Source of the DNA: Mycolicibacter senuensis
GTDB taxonomy: Bacteria; Actinomycetota; Actinomycetes; Mycobacteriales; Mycobacteriaceae
Length of the DNA stretch: 64,000 bases
Assembly: GCF_002101885.1 (NCBI RefSeq)
Contig: NZ_LQPS01000031.1
Span: forward strand, 146,089-210,088
Reading direction: 5' to 3'
A model generated the notes under the pieces. It worked only from the letters and a program-made list of their open reading frames with translations, ran no database searches and was not told where the DNA came from. A program made the translations under genes and the position numbers. Position 1 is the first letter of the stretch; each line of letters opens with the position of its first letter. Shown here in pieces: positions 27,607 through 36,271 of the stretch.

Positions 27607-28470
27607 TCAGTCGGTGTGACGGGCGAGGAAGCCCAGGACCGCGTCGGCGAAGATGTCGTTGCGGTCGCCGGCGACCATGTGCCCGGCACCGGCCACGTCG
27701 ATGAACTCCACCTGCGGGAAGCGGGCCAGAAAAACCTCGGCGCTCTCGGCGCTGACCAGATCGCTGAGCTGGCCGCGTACCAGCAGCATCGGCACGCCGT
27801 CGTCGAGGATGTTGCCCACCGCGGCGTTGAGCCGGTCGACGTCGTGGATCTCAAGGGGCGAGAACTCGTCTGAGCCGCTGACGAATTTCGGGTCCCAGTG
27901 CCAATACCAGCGGTCACCCCGGCGGCGCAGGTTGGTCGTGAGTCCGTCCAGGTCGGCGGGGCGGGGCCGGTGCGGGTTGTAAGCGGCGATCGCGTCGGCG
28001 ACCTCGTCGAGTGAGCCGAAACCCGAATCCATCCGCTCGGCCATGAACGCCTGAATCCGTTCGGCGCCGGAGGCATCCATGTTGGGCACGATGTCGACCA
28101 GCACCACCGCGCTGGCCGCACCGGGGGCCAGTTCGCCTGCCAGCAGCATCGCGGTGAACCCGCCCAGGGAGGCGCCGACCACCACCGGGTCCGGCGGCAG
28201 CGTGCGCAGCACCTCGTGAACGTCTGAAGCGAAGCTGACCAGCCGGTAGTCGCCCTCGCTCGCCCAATCCGATTCGCCGTGGCCGCGCAGGTCGACGGTG
28301 ATGGCCTGCCAGCCACGCTCGGCCACCGCCGCGGCCGCCCGGCCCCACGAGCGCCGGGTCTGCCCGCCGCCGTGCAGGAACACCACCGCGCGCGCGTCGG
28401 GGTCACCATGACGGTCGGCGATGATCCGGACATCGCCGGGCGCGTGGGTGACGAACGTTTCCGCGGTCAT
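27607..28470 (-). CDS. Alpha/beta hydrolase
   Basis: A 287-aa soluble alpha/beta-hydrolase fold enzyme. The nucleophile elbow is GASLGG with Ser101, the oxyanion strand is HGGGQTRRSW, the DLRGHGESDW segment follows strand 4, and the catalytic His is near 264 in GAGHMV. The family includes epoxide hydrolases, haloperoxidase-like esterases and meta-cleavage hydrolases; nothing here fixes the substrate. It is divergent from the MddA-like gene and ends next to the AhpD-like gene in convergent orientation. Confidence 0.85.
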   Translation of the reverse strand: MTAETFVTHAPGDVRIIADRHGDPDARAVVFLHGGGQTRRSWGRAAAAVAERGWQAITVDLRGHGESDWASEGDYRLVSFASDVHEVLRTLPPDPVVVGASLGGFTAMLLAGELAPGAASAVVLVDIVPNMDASGAERIQAFMAERMDSGFGSLDEVADAIAAYNPHRPRPADLDGLTTNLRRRGDRWYWHWDPKFVSGSDEFSPLEIHDVDRLNAAVGNILDDGVPMLLVRGQLSDLVSAESAEVFLARFPQVEFIDVAGAGHMVAGDRNDIFADAVLGFLARHTD

Positions 28471-28583
28471 TGGCCGATCGTAAGCCGGTGCCGGTCGGCG
28501 CTGCTCACGTGGCCGGCAAAACCCCTGTTGAACTGCCGGTTCCCGGGTTTAAAGTGGGGGATTCAGCAGGTTGGGAGGGCGCC

Positions 28584-29327
28584 ATGGCCCGCTTTCTCGC
28601 ACTGGCCTACGCAGTGCTCAACTATCTGGTCTTCCTGGTGGTCTTCCTCTATGCCGTCGGTTTCGTCGGCGACGTCGTGGTGCCGCGCAGCGTGGACCAT
28701 GGACCGTCGGCGCCGACCGGCCCGGCGATCGTGGTCGACGTGCTGTTGCTGGGCTTGTTCGCCGTGCAACACAGCGTGATGGCGCGGCCGGCGTTCAAGC
28801 GATGGTGGACGCGACTGGTACCGCCGGACATCGAACGCAGCACCTACGTTCTGGCGTCGAATCTCGTTCTGGTCTTGCTGTTCTGGCAGTGGCGTCCGGT
28901 CCCGGCGATCATCTGGGACGTCGCGTGGCCGGTGGGACGGACCGCGCTTTGGGTACTGTTCTGGATCGGTTGGGCGATCGCGCTGGCGTCGACGTTCATG
29001 ATCAGCCACTTCGACCTGTTCGGACTGCGCCAGGTCTACCTCGCGTGGCGCGAACAGCCCTACCAGCCGGTCGGTTTCCGCGCGTCGGCGCTGTACCGGG
29101 TGGTGCGCCACCCCCTGATGCTGGGGTTCGTGATCGCGTTCTGGGCGACGCCCACCATGACCGCCGGCCACCTGCTGTTCGCGGCGGCGAGCACCGGCTA
29201 CATCCTGGTCGCGCTGCAGCTGGAGGAGCGCGACCTGGTCGGGATGCTCGGTGCGGAGTATCGGCAGTACCGCCACCGGGTCCCGATGCTGATCCCGTTC
29301 CTCAGGCGCCGCGTCGCGTCGCGGTAG
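28584..29327 (+). CDS. mddA: MddA-like methanethiol S-methyltransferase (NnrU/ICMT-type membrane protein)
   Basis: A 247-aa protein with about five or six membrane spans. The C-terminal catalytic core of the isoprenylcysteine-methyltransferase superfamily is clear: YRVVRHPLMLGF and later EERDL...EYRQYRHRVPMLIP. In this subfamily MddA methylates methanethiol with SAM to give dimethyl sulfide; a functional Mdd has been reported from M. tuberculosis. ATG 28584 follows GGGAGGG by a few bases and is preferred to a start at 28470 that would overlap the hydrolase promoter. Confidence 0.75.
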   Translation: MARFLALAYAVLNYLVFLVVFLYAVGFVGDVVVPRSVDHGPSAPTGPAIVVDVLLLGLFAVQHSVMARPAFKRWWTRLVPPDIERSTYVLASNLVLVLLFWQWRPVPAIIWDVAWPVGRTALWVLFWIGWAIALASTFMISHFDLFGLRQVYLAWREQPYQPVGFRASALYRVVRHPLMLGFVIAFWATPTMTAGHLLFAAASTGYILVALQLEERDLVGMLGAEYRQYRHRVPMLIPFLRRRVASR

Positions 29328-29328
29328 T

Positions 29329-29712
29329 TCAGGCGAAGGGCTGCAGGAGGAACCGCCCCCAGGCGAGGAAGGCGAACACGGCGAGAAACATCGCGTCGCC
29401 GGCCATATATCCCCACTCGCTGCGCCGGAACCTCGTCGTAGCGGCCCCGGCCATGAAGAGCATCAGGCCGCAGGCGGCGATCGGCACCAGCAGCGGCGCC
29501 ACGCCGAGGACCGCCGGCAGGACAAGGCCGAGCGCAGCGACCAGCTTGATCGTGCCGACGGCCTTGAGGTGGCCGGTGGTGAAGTCGTCGACCCAGTGCT
29601 GGTTGGCGCCCAGCGACCGGTACTTGTCCTTCGGCATCAGCAACAGGGTCGCGCCGCCGATGGCATACCCGGCGGCGGCGACACCGGCGATGATCCACAG
29701 GGTGGTGTTCAT
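29329..29712 (-). CDS. DoxX-like membrane protein
   Basis: A 127-aa protein with four hydrophobic spans, of the DoxX-like family (GGATLLLMPKDKYRSLG, then a GTIKLVAALGL helix). Function of the family is not firmly established; members are linked to thiol/redox stress and to ECF41 sigma factors. It is divergent from the sigma-factor gene starting 79 bases away, so it is the most obvious regulon candidate. Confidence 0.8.
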   Translation of the reverse strand: MNTTLWIIAGVAAAGYAIGGATLLLMPKDKYRSLGANQHWVDDFTTGHLKAVGTIKLVAALGLVLPAVLGVAPLLVPIAACGLMLFMAGAATTRFRRSEWGYMAGDAMFLAVFAFLAWGRFLLQPFA

Positions 29713-29749
29713 GGCTGCTCCTTCGTGGTTACGTCGGTCCGGTGAGGCT

Positions 29750-29766
29750 CGTCATCACCTATGACG
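29750..29766. promoter_or_regulatory. Palindrome CGTCAT-N5-ATGACG between DoxX-like and sigma genes
   Basis: Perfect 6-bp arms around CACCT, centred in the 78-base divergent gap, 25 bases before the sigma-factor ATG. It could bind a dimeric regulator or form a hairpin in the sigma mRNA leader. The ECF41 promoter -35 element (TGTCAC type) was looked for in this gap and is not visible, although CGTC occurs. Confidence 0.35.
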
Positions 29767-29790
29767 GACCGGTACGACGAGAGGTAACCG

Positions 29791-30693
29791 ATGACGAGCG
29801 AGTCGCAGCTGGCCGAGATTTTCGAGCAGCATCGCCCTCGGCTGCGGGCCCTGGCCTACCGGGTTCTGGGCTCGTGGTCCGACGCCGAAGACGCCGTGCA
29901 GGAGGCGTGGCTGCGGCTCGCCCGCCAGGACGCCGACGCAATCGACCATCTGCCGGGCTGGCTGACGACCGTCACCGGCCGCATCTGCATCGACGCTCTT
30001 CGGTCGCGTGCCGCCCGGCCCGAGATCCCGATCGATCAGGATCTTCCGGAACTCGTGGTGACCGATGACGCCGACACCCCCGAAGACACCGCGGTGCTGT
30101 CGGAGTCGGTCGGACTGGCGCTGCTGGTTGTGCTGGGATCGCTGCGTCCCGATGAGCGGCTTGCATTCGTGCTGCACGACATGTTCGCGGTGCCGTTCGC
30201 CGAGATCGGGCAACTCCTCGGACGATCGGCCGACGCCGCGAAGATGCTCGCCAGCCGGGCACGCCGCAAGGTGCAGGACGTGCCGCAGCCGACGGGGGAT
30301 CGGCGGGCGCAGCGAGAGGTCGTCGACGCCTTCCTGGCGGCCGCGCAGGGCGGCGATTTCGACGCCCTGTTGCGGGTGCTCGATCCCGACGTCACCTGGC
30401 GTCAACACACGTCGCGCGGGATGACGGTGGAGACGGGATCCTCCGCGATCGTGGAGGCGGTTCGCCGAGGCCAGGGGGCGCGGATCACCGCTCGCCGCGT
30501 GCTGGTCAACGGCGAACCAGGCATCCTGACCTGGGGTCCGACGGGCCGGCCGCTGAGCTTGATGGCATGCACCGTGCGAGCCGGCCGCCTGGTGGGCATC
30601 GTGTCGATCGCGGACCCGGCGCGGCTGGCCGGCATGGATCTGCCGCAGGATCCCGAAGCGCCCGCCGGCGTCCACCGACCGCCACGGAGGTGA
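29791..30693 (+). CDS. ECF41-type RNA polymerase sigma factor with C-terminal SnoaL-like domain
   Basis: A 300-aa extracytoplasmic-function sigma factor. Region 2 (YRVLGSWSDAEDAVQEAWLR) and region 4 (AVPFAEIGQLLGRSADAAKM) are complete. Residues about 175-290 form a SnoaL-like extension ending near IADPARLAGM. Such extensions in ECF41/SigJ-like factors modulate activity in place of a separate anti-sigma factor, and no anti-sigma gene is present. GAGAGGT lies a few bases before the ATG. A divergent DoxX-like gene is a common ECF41 context. SigJ (Rv3328c) has the same architecture, but orthology cannot be judged. Confidence 0.88.
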   Translation: MTSESQLAEIFEQHRPRLRALAYRVLGSWSDAEDAVQEAWLRLARQDADAIDHLPGWLTTVTGRICIDALRSRAARPEIPIDQDLPELVVTDDADTPEDTAVLSESVGLALLVVLGSLRPDERLAFVLHDMFAVPFAEIGQLLGRSADAAKMLASRARRKVQDVPQPTGDRRAQREVVDAFLAAAQGGDFDALLRVLDPDVTWRQHTSRGMTVETGSSAIVEAVRRGQGARITARRVLVNGEPGILTWGPTGRPLSLMACTVRAGRLVGIVSIADPARLAGMDLPQDPEAPAGVHRPPRR

Positions 30694-30829
30694 ACCGTCG
30701 GACTGTTAGGGCGCACCGGGGCGTGGTCGGCGGTCATCCCGCGCGCTAATGTCTTGGTCGTGCGGAGGCTTCGCGCCGACGCCGACCGACGATCTTGCGG
30801 GACAGACGTCCGCAGCTAGTTGGTGCCCG

Positions 30830-30903
30830 GGGGCGGTAGCTCAGTCGGTTAGAGCCGCGGACTCATAATCCGTTGGTCGCGGGTTCGAGCCCCGCCCGCC
30901 CCA
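30830..30903 (+). tRNA. tRNA with CAU anticodon (elongator Met, or Ile2)
   Basis: The cloverleaf folds fully. Acceptor GGGGCGG/CCGCCCC, D arm GCTC/GAGC, anticodon stem GCGGA/TCCGT with loop CTCATAA (anticodon CAT), variable loop TGGTC, T arm GCGGG/CCCGC with TTCGAGC loop, discriminator A. Only CC of the 3' CCA is encoded. The anticodon stem lacks the three G-C pairs of initiator tRNA, so it is not fMet. CAU can also mark isoleucine tRNA read as lysidine; sequence alone does not settle this. A TAATGT at 30747-30752 could be its -10 box. Confidence 0.93.
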
Positions 30904-30910
30904 CCGTAAA

Positions 30911-30946
30911 GCGCCACTGTTCCTGGCGCGCAAGGAACAGTGGCGC
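30911..30946 (+). terminator. Strong hairpin after tRNA gene
   Basis: GCGCCACTGTTCC (30911-30923) pairs perfectly over 13 bp with GGAACAGTGGCGC (30934-30946) around a 10-base loop, six bases after the tRNA end. No T-run follows, as is common in mycobacterial terminators. It may also help define the tRNA 3' end for processing. Confidence 0.65.
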
Positions 30947-31020
30947 AGTCATCCTCGTCGTGGTTCTGCAATCGGGCCACCGGCTTGTGACGTCCTGCTT
31001 GCCGCAAGCCCGCTGCGCGG

Positions 31021-31785
31021 TTACACGTTGAAGAACGAAGCCAGCAGCGCTTGGAACAGCTCCGGCATGGTGAGCGTCGGAATCTCGTTGATCGTGGTCA
31101 GTCCCTCGGTAACCGATGTGGCAGCGTCGATTTGGGCTTCGGTCAAGCCGAGGTAGGAGTTGTGGAGGGCCAACCCGATCAGCACATCCTCAAAGCTTGT
31201 GTTCCCGCCGAACAGCAGGTCCCACCAACTTTCGTACACGTTGTTCGTGAAGATGTCGCCGTCGATGTTGAATATTTGGGTTTCGTAGAAGCCGGTGGGG
31301 ACGGCGTCCGGGTTGGCACCGAGCATCACGAAACGTAACGCGTCGGTGGGCACGCCCGCTTCGACGAGGTCATCTTGGGCGTGCGCGGCCACCAGGCTGC
31401 TTTGGGAGTAGGTGAAGATGGTCAGCGGATCGGTGCACACGCCCGCGTCATCGCAGCCCATCTCGCCGGCGTTGTAGTCGGCGAGGATCGCGTCGATGAG
31501 GATCCTTTCGCCGCCCGGGACGCTCTCGAAGAAGTCATACGAGTTGGGGAGCGTCAGCGCCTGCGATGACTCAACGGTGCCCTGGTACCCCAGCGGCTCG
31601 AGGTACAGGTCGATCCCGTTGCTGATGTAGTTGGCACTCGGCGTCCCGATGCCGGTCGGGCCCAGGACCAACGCGTCGGTCGAGCCGTAGAGGAAATCGT
31701 AGTCATTCTGGTCCGCCGCATTGGCGGTGGCGGCGAATGCCATCGCGGCACCGCACAGTGCGGCGCCGATTATCAGTCGCTTCAT
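31021..31785 (-). CDS. Secreted PE-PPE-domain (cutinase-like) esterase
   Basis: A 254-aa exported protein. The N-terminus is a classical signal peptide (MKRLIIGAALCGAAMAFAA, cleavage near ANA-AD). The rest matches the PE-PPE domain found C-terminal to PE and PPE proteins, an alpha/beta-hydrolase fold; the nucleophile region reads TYSQSSLVA. Here the domain stands alone without PE or PPE, so export is probably by Sec rather than ESX. GAGGGGGAGCT just before ATG 31785 sets the start. Likely acts on lipid esters in the envelope; substrate unknown. Confidence 0.82.
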   Translation of the reverse strand: MKRLIIGAALCGAAMAFAATANAADQNDYDFLYGSTDALVLGPTGIGTPSANYISNGIDLYLEPLGYQGTVESSQALTLPNSYDFFESVPGGERILIDAILADYNAGEMGCDDAGVCTDPLTIFTYSQSSLVAAHAQDDLVEAGVPTDALRFVMLGANPDAVPTGFYETQIFNIDGDIFTNNVYESWWDLLFGGNTSFEDVLIGLALHNSYLGLTEAQIDAATSVTEGLTTINEIPTLTMPELFQALLASFFNV

Positions 31786-32182
31786 AGCTCCCCCTCGTTC
31801 GCAAAGATTCCGAATGATGTCGCCCGGCTGTTCTGCTGGCCACCTGAATACATCGACCGACACCTCCCCGGTGTAGATGTGAATCCTGCTGTTGCGGCAC
31901 CGGTTGCCGACACACGGATTATTACCGGTGGCGTCAATTTAGTCCCCGAAATCGAAATAATCGGCCGGCGATTACCAGTGCCCAGTCCCTTCACGCACTA
32001 AGTGAATCGCCTCTTGAACCTAAGCGGAAAATAAGCGAACACGGGTCCATACAAAAGGACCGCCCAATTGGGACATCGTCCACAGCGCCATTGACAAATG
32101 GCGCAATCAGTGGTGTCCTCTCAACCGTGACCCAACCCGACGGTGCAGCACTGCCCGCTAGGACCGCCCTCGAGGGGGCGTC
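31786..32182. other. Intergenic region between PE-PPE esterase and SDR operon, locally AT-rich
   Basis: About 400 bases without a credible gene. Bases about 31905-32110 are clearly richer in A+T than the surroundings, as expected for a divergent promoter region serving the esterase (minus) and the SDR operon (plus). A short palindrome is annotated separately at 32085-32104. Confidence 0.5.
32085..32104. promoter_or_regulatory. Palindromic operator-like site overlapping a TTGACA -35
   Basis: GCGCCATT (32085-32092) and AATGGCGC (32097-32104) are perfect inverted 8-bp arms around GACA. The centre spells TTGACA (32091-32096), the consensus -35 hexamer. A -10 would fall near 32114, where only a weak TGTCCT-like match exists. 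The site is 78 bases before the SDR start. The MerR protein ending the operon is the obvious candidate binder; spacer shape and binding are unproven. Confidence 0.45.
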
Positions 32183-33043
32183 GTGATCGCCGGCATCGAC
32201 AGGCTGCGCAACGCCTTCCGGACCGACCGGCGTTCGGTCAATGCCACAGCGGTGGTCACCGGCGCCGGCAGCGGCATCGGACGATCCTTCGCCCTGGAAC
32301 TGGTCCGCCGCGGCGGCGACGTCCTCTGCGCCGACATCGACGCAGCCCGCGCCGCCGAGACCGTCGCCCTGATCGAACAGCTTCCCTCCGGCAGCGGACA
32401 CGCGGTGCAGTGCGATGTGTCCGACCGTGCCGCAGTCGAGCAGCTGGCCGGGCATGCCCGGGATGTCTTCGGCGGTGCACCGACCCTGATGATCAACAAT
32501 GCCGGCGTCGGCATCGGCGGAAAACCGGTCGGCGACATCGGCTTTGAGGATTGGGAGTGGGCGCTCGGAATCAACCTGTGGGGTGTGGTCCACGGCTGTG
32601 AGATCTTCACGCCGATCCTTCGCGAAGCGGGCCGCGGCGGGATCATCAACGTGGCATCGGCGGCAGGATTCGCCGCCGCACCCTCGATGGCGGCCTACAA
32701 CGTCTCCAAAGCCGGTGTCATGTCGCTGTCGGAGACGCTGGCCGCCGAGCTCCGCGGAACCGGCATCGCGGTCACCGTGTTGTGCCCGACCTTCGTCAAG
32801 ACCAACGTGTTTCAAGACGGCCGGATCACCCCCGGCTCGATGAACCTGAGCCAGCAGCTGGCCCGCTGGATCGGGTTGTCGGCCGACGGTGTCGCGGCGC
32901 ACACCCTGGACGCGCACGACGCCGGGCGGCTGTATGTGGTGCCGCAGCTCGACGCCACCGTCATCTGGCACCTCAAGCGGCATTTCCCCGCGCTGTACGC
33001 CCGAGGCGCCGGCCTGCTCGGCCGCGTCCTTCCCAAGAACTGA
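32183..33043 (+). CDS. Short-chain dehydrogenase/reductase, first gene of monooxygenase operon
   Basis: A 286-aa classical SDR. The cofactor motif is TGAGSGIG (about residues 26-33), with NNAGVG and the catalytic YNVSK (Ser upstream in VASAAGF). It oxidises or reduces an alcohol/ketone with NAD(P). GTG 32183 follows GAGGGGGCGTC. The next genes follow at 28, 14 and 9 bases, so it is one operon with the diiron protein, the Baeyer-Villiger monooxygenase and MerR. The same enzyme pairing (SDR plus FMO) occurs in the mycobacterial mymA operon, so an alcohol-to-ketone-to-ester route is plausible. Confidence 0.88.
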   Translation: MIAGIDRLRNAFRTDRRSVNATAVVTGAGSGIGRSFALELVRRGGDVLCADIDAARAAETVALIEQLPSGSGHAVQCDVSDRAAVEQLAGHARDVFGGAPTLMINNAGVGIGGKPVGDIGFEDWEWALGINLWGVVHGCEIFTPILREAGRGGIINVASAAGFAAAPSMAAYNVSKAGVMSLSETLAAELRGTGIAVTVLCPTFVKTNVFQDGRITPGSMNLSQQLARWIGLSADGVAAHTLDAHDAGRLYVVPQLDATVIWHLKRHFPALYARGAGLLGRVLPKN

Positions 33044-33071
33044 ACCGTCTCACGAAAGGACGTGCCCGATC

Positions 33072-33992
33072 ATGGCGATGGACCTGGACAACATGTTGCA
33101 GATGATCAAGGACAAGCAGTGGGCCTTGGTCGACATCGACTGGGACGCGCCGGGAGCCGAGCTGATCGAGCCCGAGCTGTGGGCCAAGCTCAAGCCGTTC
33201 ATGACCGACCTGATGTGGATCGAGAACGTCGGCGCCCGCGGCTTTGCCGCACTGGCCAAGAAGGCCCCGACCCCGACATTGAAGAGCATCTACGAGCACT
33301 TCCACGCCGAAGAGCAGAAACACGCCAACGCCGAGCTCGCGCTGATGCGCCGGTGGGGCATGCTGGAGAACGACGAGGTCCCACCACCGAGCGTCAACGT
33401 CCAGCTGGTGATCACCTGGCTCGACAAGTTCTCCGACAGCATGTCGCTGTCGATTCTGGGCACCGTGATTCCCATGCTGGAAGTGGCACTCGACGGCGCA
33501 CTGATCAAGTTCATCACCGACGAGGTCAAAGACCCGGTGGCCCAAGAAGTTTTCAAACGGATCAACTCCGACGAGTCGCGTCATCTGGCAGTCGACTTCG
33601 AGGTGATGGACATCCTGGGCCATGCCGGCCTCCGCAAGCTGGCCGTCGAGCTGGTCGGCAGCTGGATGAACCCGGCGCTGCTGATCGGCACCTTGAGCTA
33701 CTTCCCGCTGCTGAACAAGATGCGCGACAACATCGTGGCGATGGGCGTCAATGAAGAACGGCTGTACCAGGCGATGCGCCGGTTCCAGAACGTCGGTGAA
33801 CGAAACGCATTCGCCCGGCGGGTGCCGATGTACCGGTTGATCTCCTGGCACGGCAAGAAGGTGATCGACCGCAGCTCGAAGTATCACTGGCTGGCCGACT
33901 CGCTGGTGAAGGTCACCGGCGTGATCCCGGCGTCGTTGGTGCGCCACGAGCCGAGTTGGTCGCGGGAACTGACCTACGAGCCGGTCGCCTGA
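33072..33992 (+). CDS. Ferritin-like diiron protein
   Basis: A 306-aa helical protein without a signal peptide. Two iron-ligand ExxH motifs are seen, in HAEEQKHAN and SDESRHLAVD, about 90 residues apart, which is the pattern of ferritin-like diiron oxidases. Enzymatic function is not known; the family could hydroxylate, desaturate or hydrolyse. ATG 33072 is used; ATG 33078 is possible. Being between an SDR and a Baeyer-Villiger enzyme suggests it acts on the same substrate or supplies an oxygenated intermediate. Confidence 0.7.
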   Translation: MAMDLDNMLQMIKDKQWALVDIDWDAPGAELIEPELWAKLKPFMTDLMWIENVGARGFAALAKKAPTPTLKSIYEHFHAEEQKHANAELALMRRWGMLENDEVPPPSVNVQLVITWLDKFSDSMSLSILGTVIPMLEVALDGALIKFITDEVKDPVAQEVFKRINSDESRHLAVDFEVMDILGHAGLRKLAVELVGSWMNPALLIGTLSYFPLLNKMRDNIVAMGVNEERLYQAMRRFQNVGERNAFARRVPMYRLISWHGKKVIDRSSKYHWLADSLVKVTGVIPASLVRHEPSWSRELTYEPVA

Positions 33993-34006
33993 GGGGAGCA
34001 GCTGCC

Positions 34007-35491
34007 ATGACCATCTCCGTGGCCGTCATCGGCGCCGGTTTCGCCGGCATCGGCGCCGCCATCCGGCTCAAGGACCGGGGCATCACCGATTTCGTGATCT
34101 TCGAACGCGATTCACGCGTCGGCGGCACCTGGCGGGACAACACCTATCCCGGCGCACAATGTGATATCCCGTCGCGGCTGTACTCCTACAGTTTTGCGCT
34201 CAACCCCGAGTGGTCGCAGACGTATTCGGGTAGCGCCGAGATACTCGGTTACATCGACGGGATGGTCGAGTCCGCCGGGATCGCCCCGCACATCCGATTC
34301 CGTCACAACGTGACCGCCCTCGAGTATGACACCGACGCGGGCGAGTGGACGATCGATCTCGACGACCGGGAACCGGTGCGAGCCCGTGCCGTGATCGTGG
34401 CGTCCGGCCCGCTGGCCAATGCCAGCCTCCCGGATATCCCGGGAATCGAGACGTACGAGGGCCGCAAGATCCATAGCGCCCGTTGGGATCACGGCTACGA
34501 CTTCAGCGGCAAGAAGGTCGCGGTCATCGGCACCGGTGCCAGCGGCGTGCAGATCGTTCCGGAACTGGTCAAGGTCGCGAAGTCGATCAAGGTGTTCCAG
34601 CGCACGCCGAGCTGGGTGCTGCCGAAGGTCAACACCTCGACCAGCGGCCCGCTCAAGTGGCTCTACAAGAACGTGCCCGCGGCGGAGAAGCTGATGCGGG
34701 CCGCCTGGTACTGGGGCCATGAGTCGGTTGCCCTCGGCGTGGTGTGGGAGAGTCCGTTCACCCGACTGGTCGAAGCGGTCAGTGCCGCCAACCTGCGGTT
34801 GCAGGTGAAGGACCCGTGGCTGCGACGGCAGCTGACGCCGGACTTCTCCGCCGGCTGCAAGCGCCTGCTGCTGACCAGCGACTACTACCCGGCGTTGCAG
34901 GAGGACAACTGCACCCTGGTGACCTGGCCCATCGCCCGGCTGTCGCCCAAGGGCATCCGCACTGTCGAGGGCATCGAGCACCGCTTCGACGCCATCGTGT
35001 TCGCCACCGGCTTCGACGTCGCCAAGGCCGGTACTCCTTATCCCATCACCGGGCGAGACGGCCGGAACCTGGCCGTCGAATGGAGTGGTGGCGCCTATGC
35101 CTACCGCAGCGTGGCGGTCTCGGGTTACCCCAACCTGTTCTTCACCTTCGGACCGAACTCGGGTCCCGGCCACAGCTCCGCCCTGGTCTACATGGAGGCC
35201 CAGATCGACTACATCGTCGACGCGGTCGCCAAACTACTGCGGTTCGGCTGGAGGTCACTGGACGTGCGGCCCGAGGCGCAGCACCGCTACAACAAGGACA
35301 TCCAGCGGCGGCTCGAATCGACCACCTGGAACTCCGGATGCCAGAGCTGGTATCTGACCGAGGACGGCTTCAACGCCACCATGTTCCCGGGATTCGCCAC
35401 CCAATACGTCAATCAGCTCAAGACGCTGGACCTGCACGATTTCAAGATCACGGTGGCGAAGGCGAGCAGTGACCCGGTGCTGACCACATAG
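34007..35491 (+). CDS. Flavin monooxygenase, Baeyer-Villiger type
   Basis: A 494-aa FAD/NADPH enzyme. The FAD motif GAGFAGIG (residues 8-15), the Baeyer-Villiger fingerprint in the form YEGRKIHSARWD (Tyr in place of the usual Phe), and the second nucleotide motif GTGASG are all present. It would insert oxygen beside a ketone to give an ester or lactone. GAGGGGAGC lies upstream of ATG 34007. It follows the diiron gene by 14 bases. Related to mycobacterial EthA/MymA-type enzymes, but closer assignment needs alignment. Confidence 0.88.
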   Translation: MTISVAVIGAGFAGIGAAIRLKDRGITDFVIFERDSRVGGTWRDNTYPGAQCDIPSRLYSYSFALNPEWSQTYSGSAEILGYIDGMVESAGIAPHIRFRHNVTALEYDTDAGEWTIDLDDREPVRARAVIVASGPLANASLPDIPGIETYEGRKIHSARWDHGYDFSGKKVAVIGTGASGVQIVPELVKVAKSIKVFQRTPSWVLPKVNTSTSGPLKWLYKNVPAAEKLMRAAWYWGHESVALGVVWESPFTRLVEAVSAANLRLQVKDPWLRRQLTPDFSAGCKRLLLTSDYYPALQEDNCTLVTWPIARLSPKGIRTVEGIEHRFDAIVFATGFDVAKAGTPYPITGRDGRNLAVEWSGGAYAYRSVAVSGYPNLFFTFGPNSGPGHSSALVYMEAQIDYIVDAVAKLLRFGWRSLDVRPEAQHRYNKDIQRRLESTTWNSGCQSWYLTEDGFNATMFPGFATQYVNQLKTLDLHDFKITVAKASSDPVLTT

Positions 35492-35500
35492 GATGCGCTG

Positions 35501-36271
35501 GTGGCCGAGTACCGGATCGACGACCTCGCACGGGAGGCGGGGACGACCACCCGCAACGTTCGGGTCTACCAGGAGAACGGCCTGCTGCCCCGGCCGCAGC
35601 GCCGCGGCCGGGTCGCGATCTACACCGATCGGCACCTCAAGCAGCTGAAGGCGATCATTCGCTTGCTCGGCGAGGGCTTCACGGTCAAGCACATCCTGAA
35701 GTTCCTCACCGGACTGCAACGCGGCGAGGATCTGGTCGAGGTGCTGGATCTGGCCGATCTGGGCGAGCTGGTGACGGCGCCGTGGTCGAACCCGGTGTCG
35801 CAGACCATGACCCGTGAAGAACTGGAGACTCGGCTGGGCCGGCTCGATGCCCCGATGCTGCGCCGGCTCACCGATGACGGAGTGATCGAGCCGAGCGACA
35901 CCGAGAACGACTACCGGGTGATCGATCTGCGCCTCGTCGATGACTTGGCCACGCTGATCTCGCGCGGTATGCCGTTGCCGGCACTGCTCAACGCGGTGGG
36001 TGCGGTCGACCAGAAACTGGACGAAGCGGCCGGTGTGTTGGCCCGCAGCGGATATGCGGAGGTGGTGCGTCAGCGGGGGACCGGATGGTTACCCACCAAC
36101 GACGACGAACTCGCCTGGGCCGCCGACTTGGTGGACGCCATGCGCCGGGTGGCACGGCGGGCAGCGCACGCCAGCCTGGACCGGGCGTTCGACGCGGCGG
36201 TGCGCACCGAGCTGCGGAAGTACCGGAAGGAAAGCGGCGAGCGCGCCACCCCCGCGGAGGGCAACGGCTGA
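35501..36271 (+). CDS. MerR-family regulator, last gene of monooxygenase operon
   Basis: A 256-aa MerR protein: the helix-turn-helix (YRIDDLAREAGTTTRNVRVY) and the wing (RRGRVAIYTDRHLKQL) are N-terminal, followed by a long coiled region and an effector domain of unknown type with no metal-binding cysteines. GTG 35501, nine bases after the monooxygenase stop. A regulator at the end of its own operon suggests autoregulation; the palindrome at 32085-32104 is a candidate site. Confidence 0.85.
   Translation: MAEYRIDDLAREAGTTTRNVRVYQENGLLPRPQRRGRVAIYTDRHLKQLKAIIRLLGEGFTVKHILKFLTGLQRGEDLVEVLDLADLGELVTAPWSNPVSQTMTREELETRLGRLDAPMLRRLTDDGVIEPSDTENDYRVIDLRLVDDLATLISRGMPLPALLNAVGAVDQKLDEAAGVLARSGYAEVVRQRGTGWLPTNDDELAWAADLVDAMRRVARRAAHASLDRAFDAAVRTELRKYRKESGERATPAEGNG

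Noticed and set aside
29713..29790. ECF41 promoter with TGTCAC and CGTC elements
   Set aside because: Only CGTC was found; no TGTCAC-like element at the right distance.
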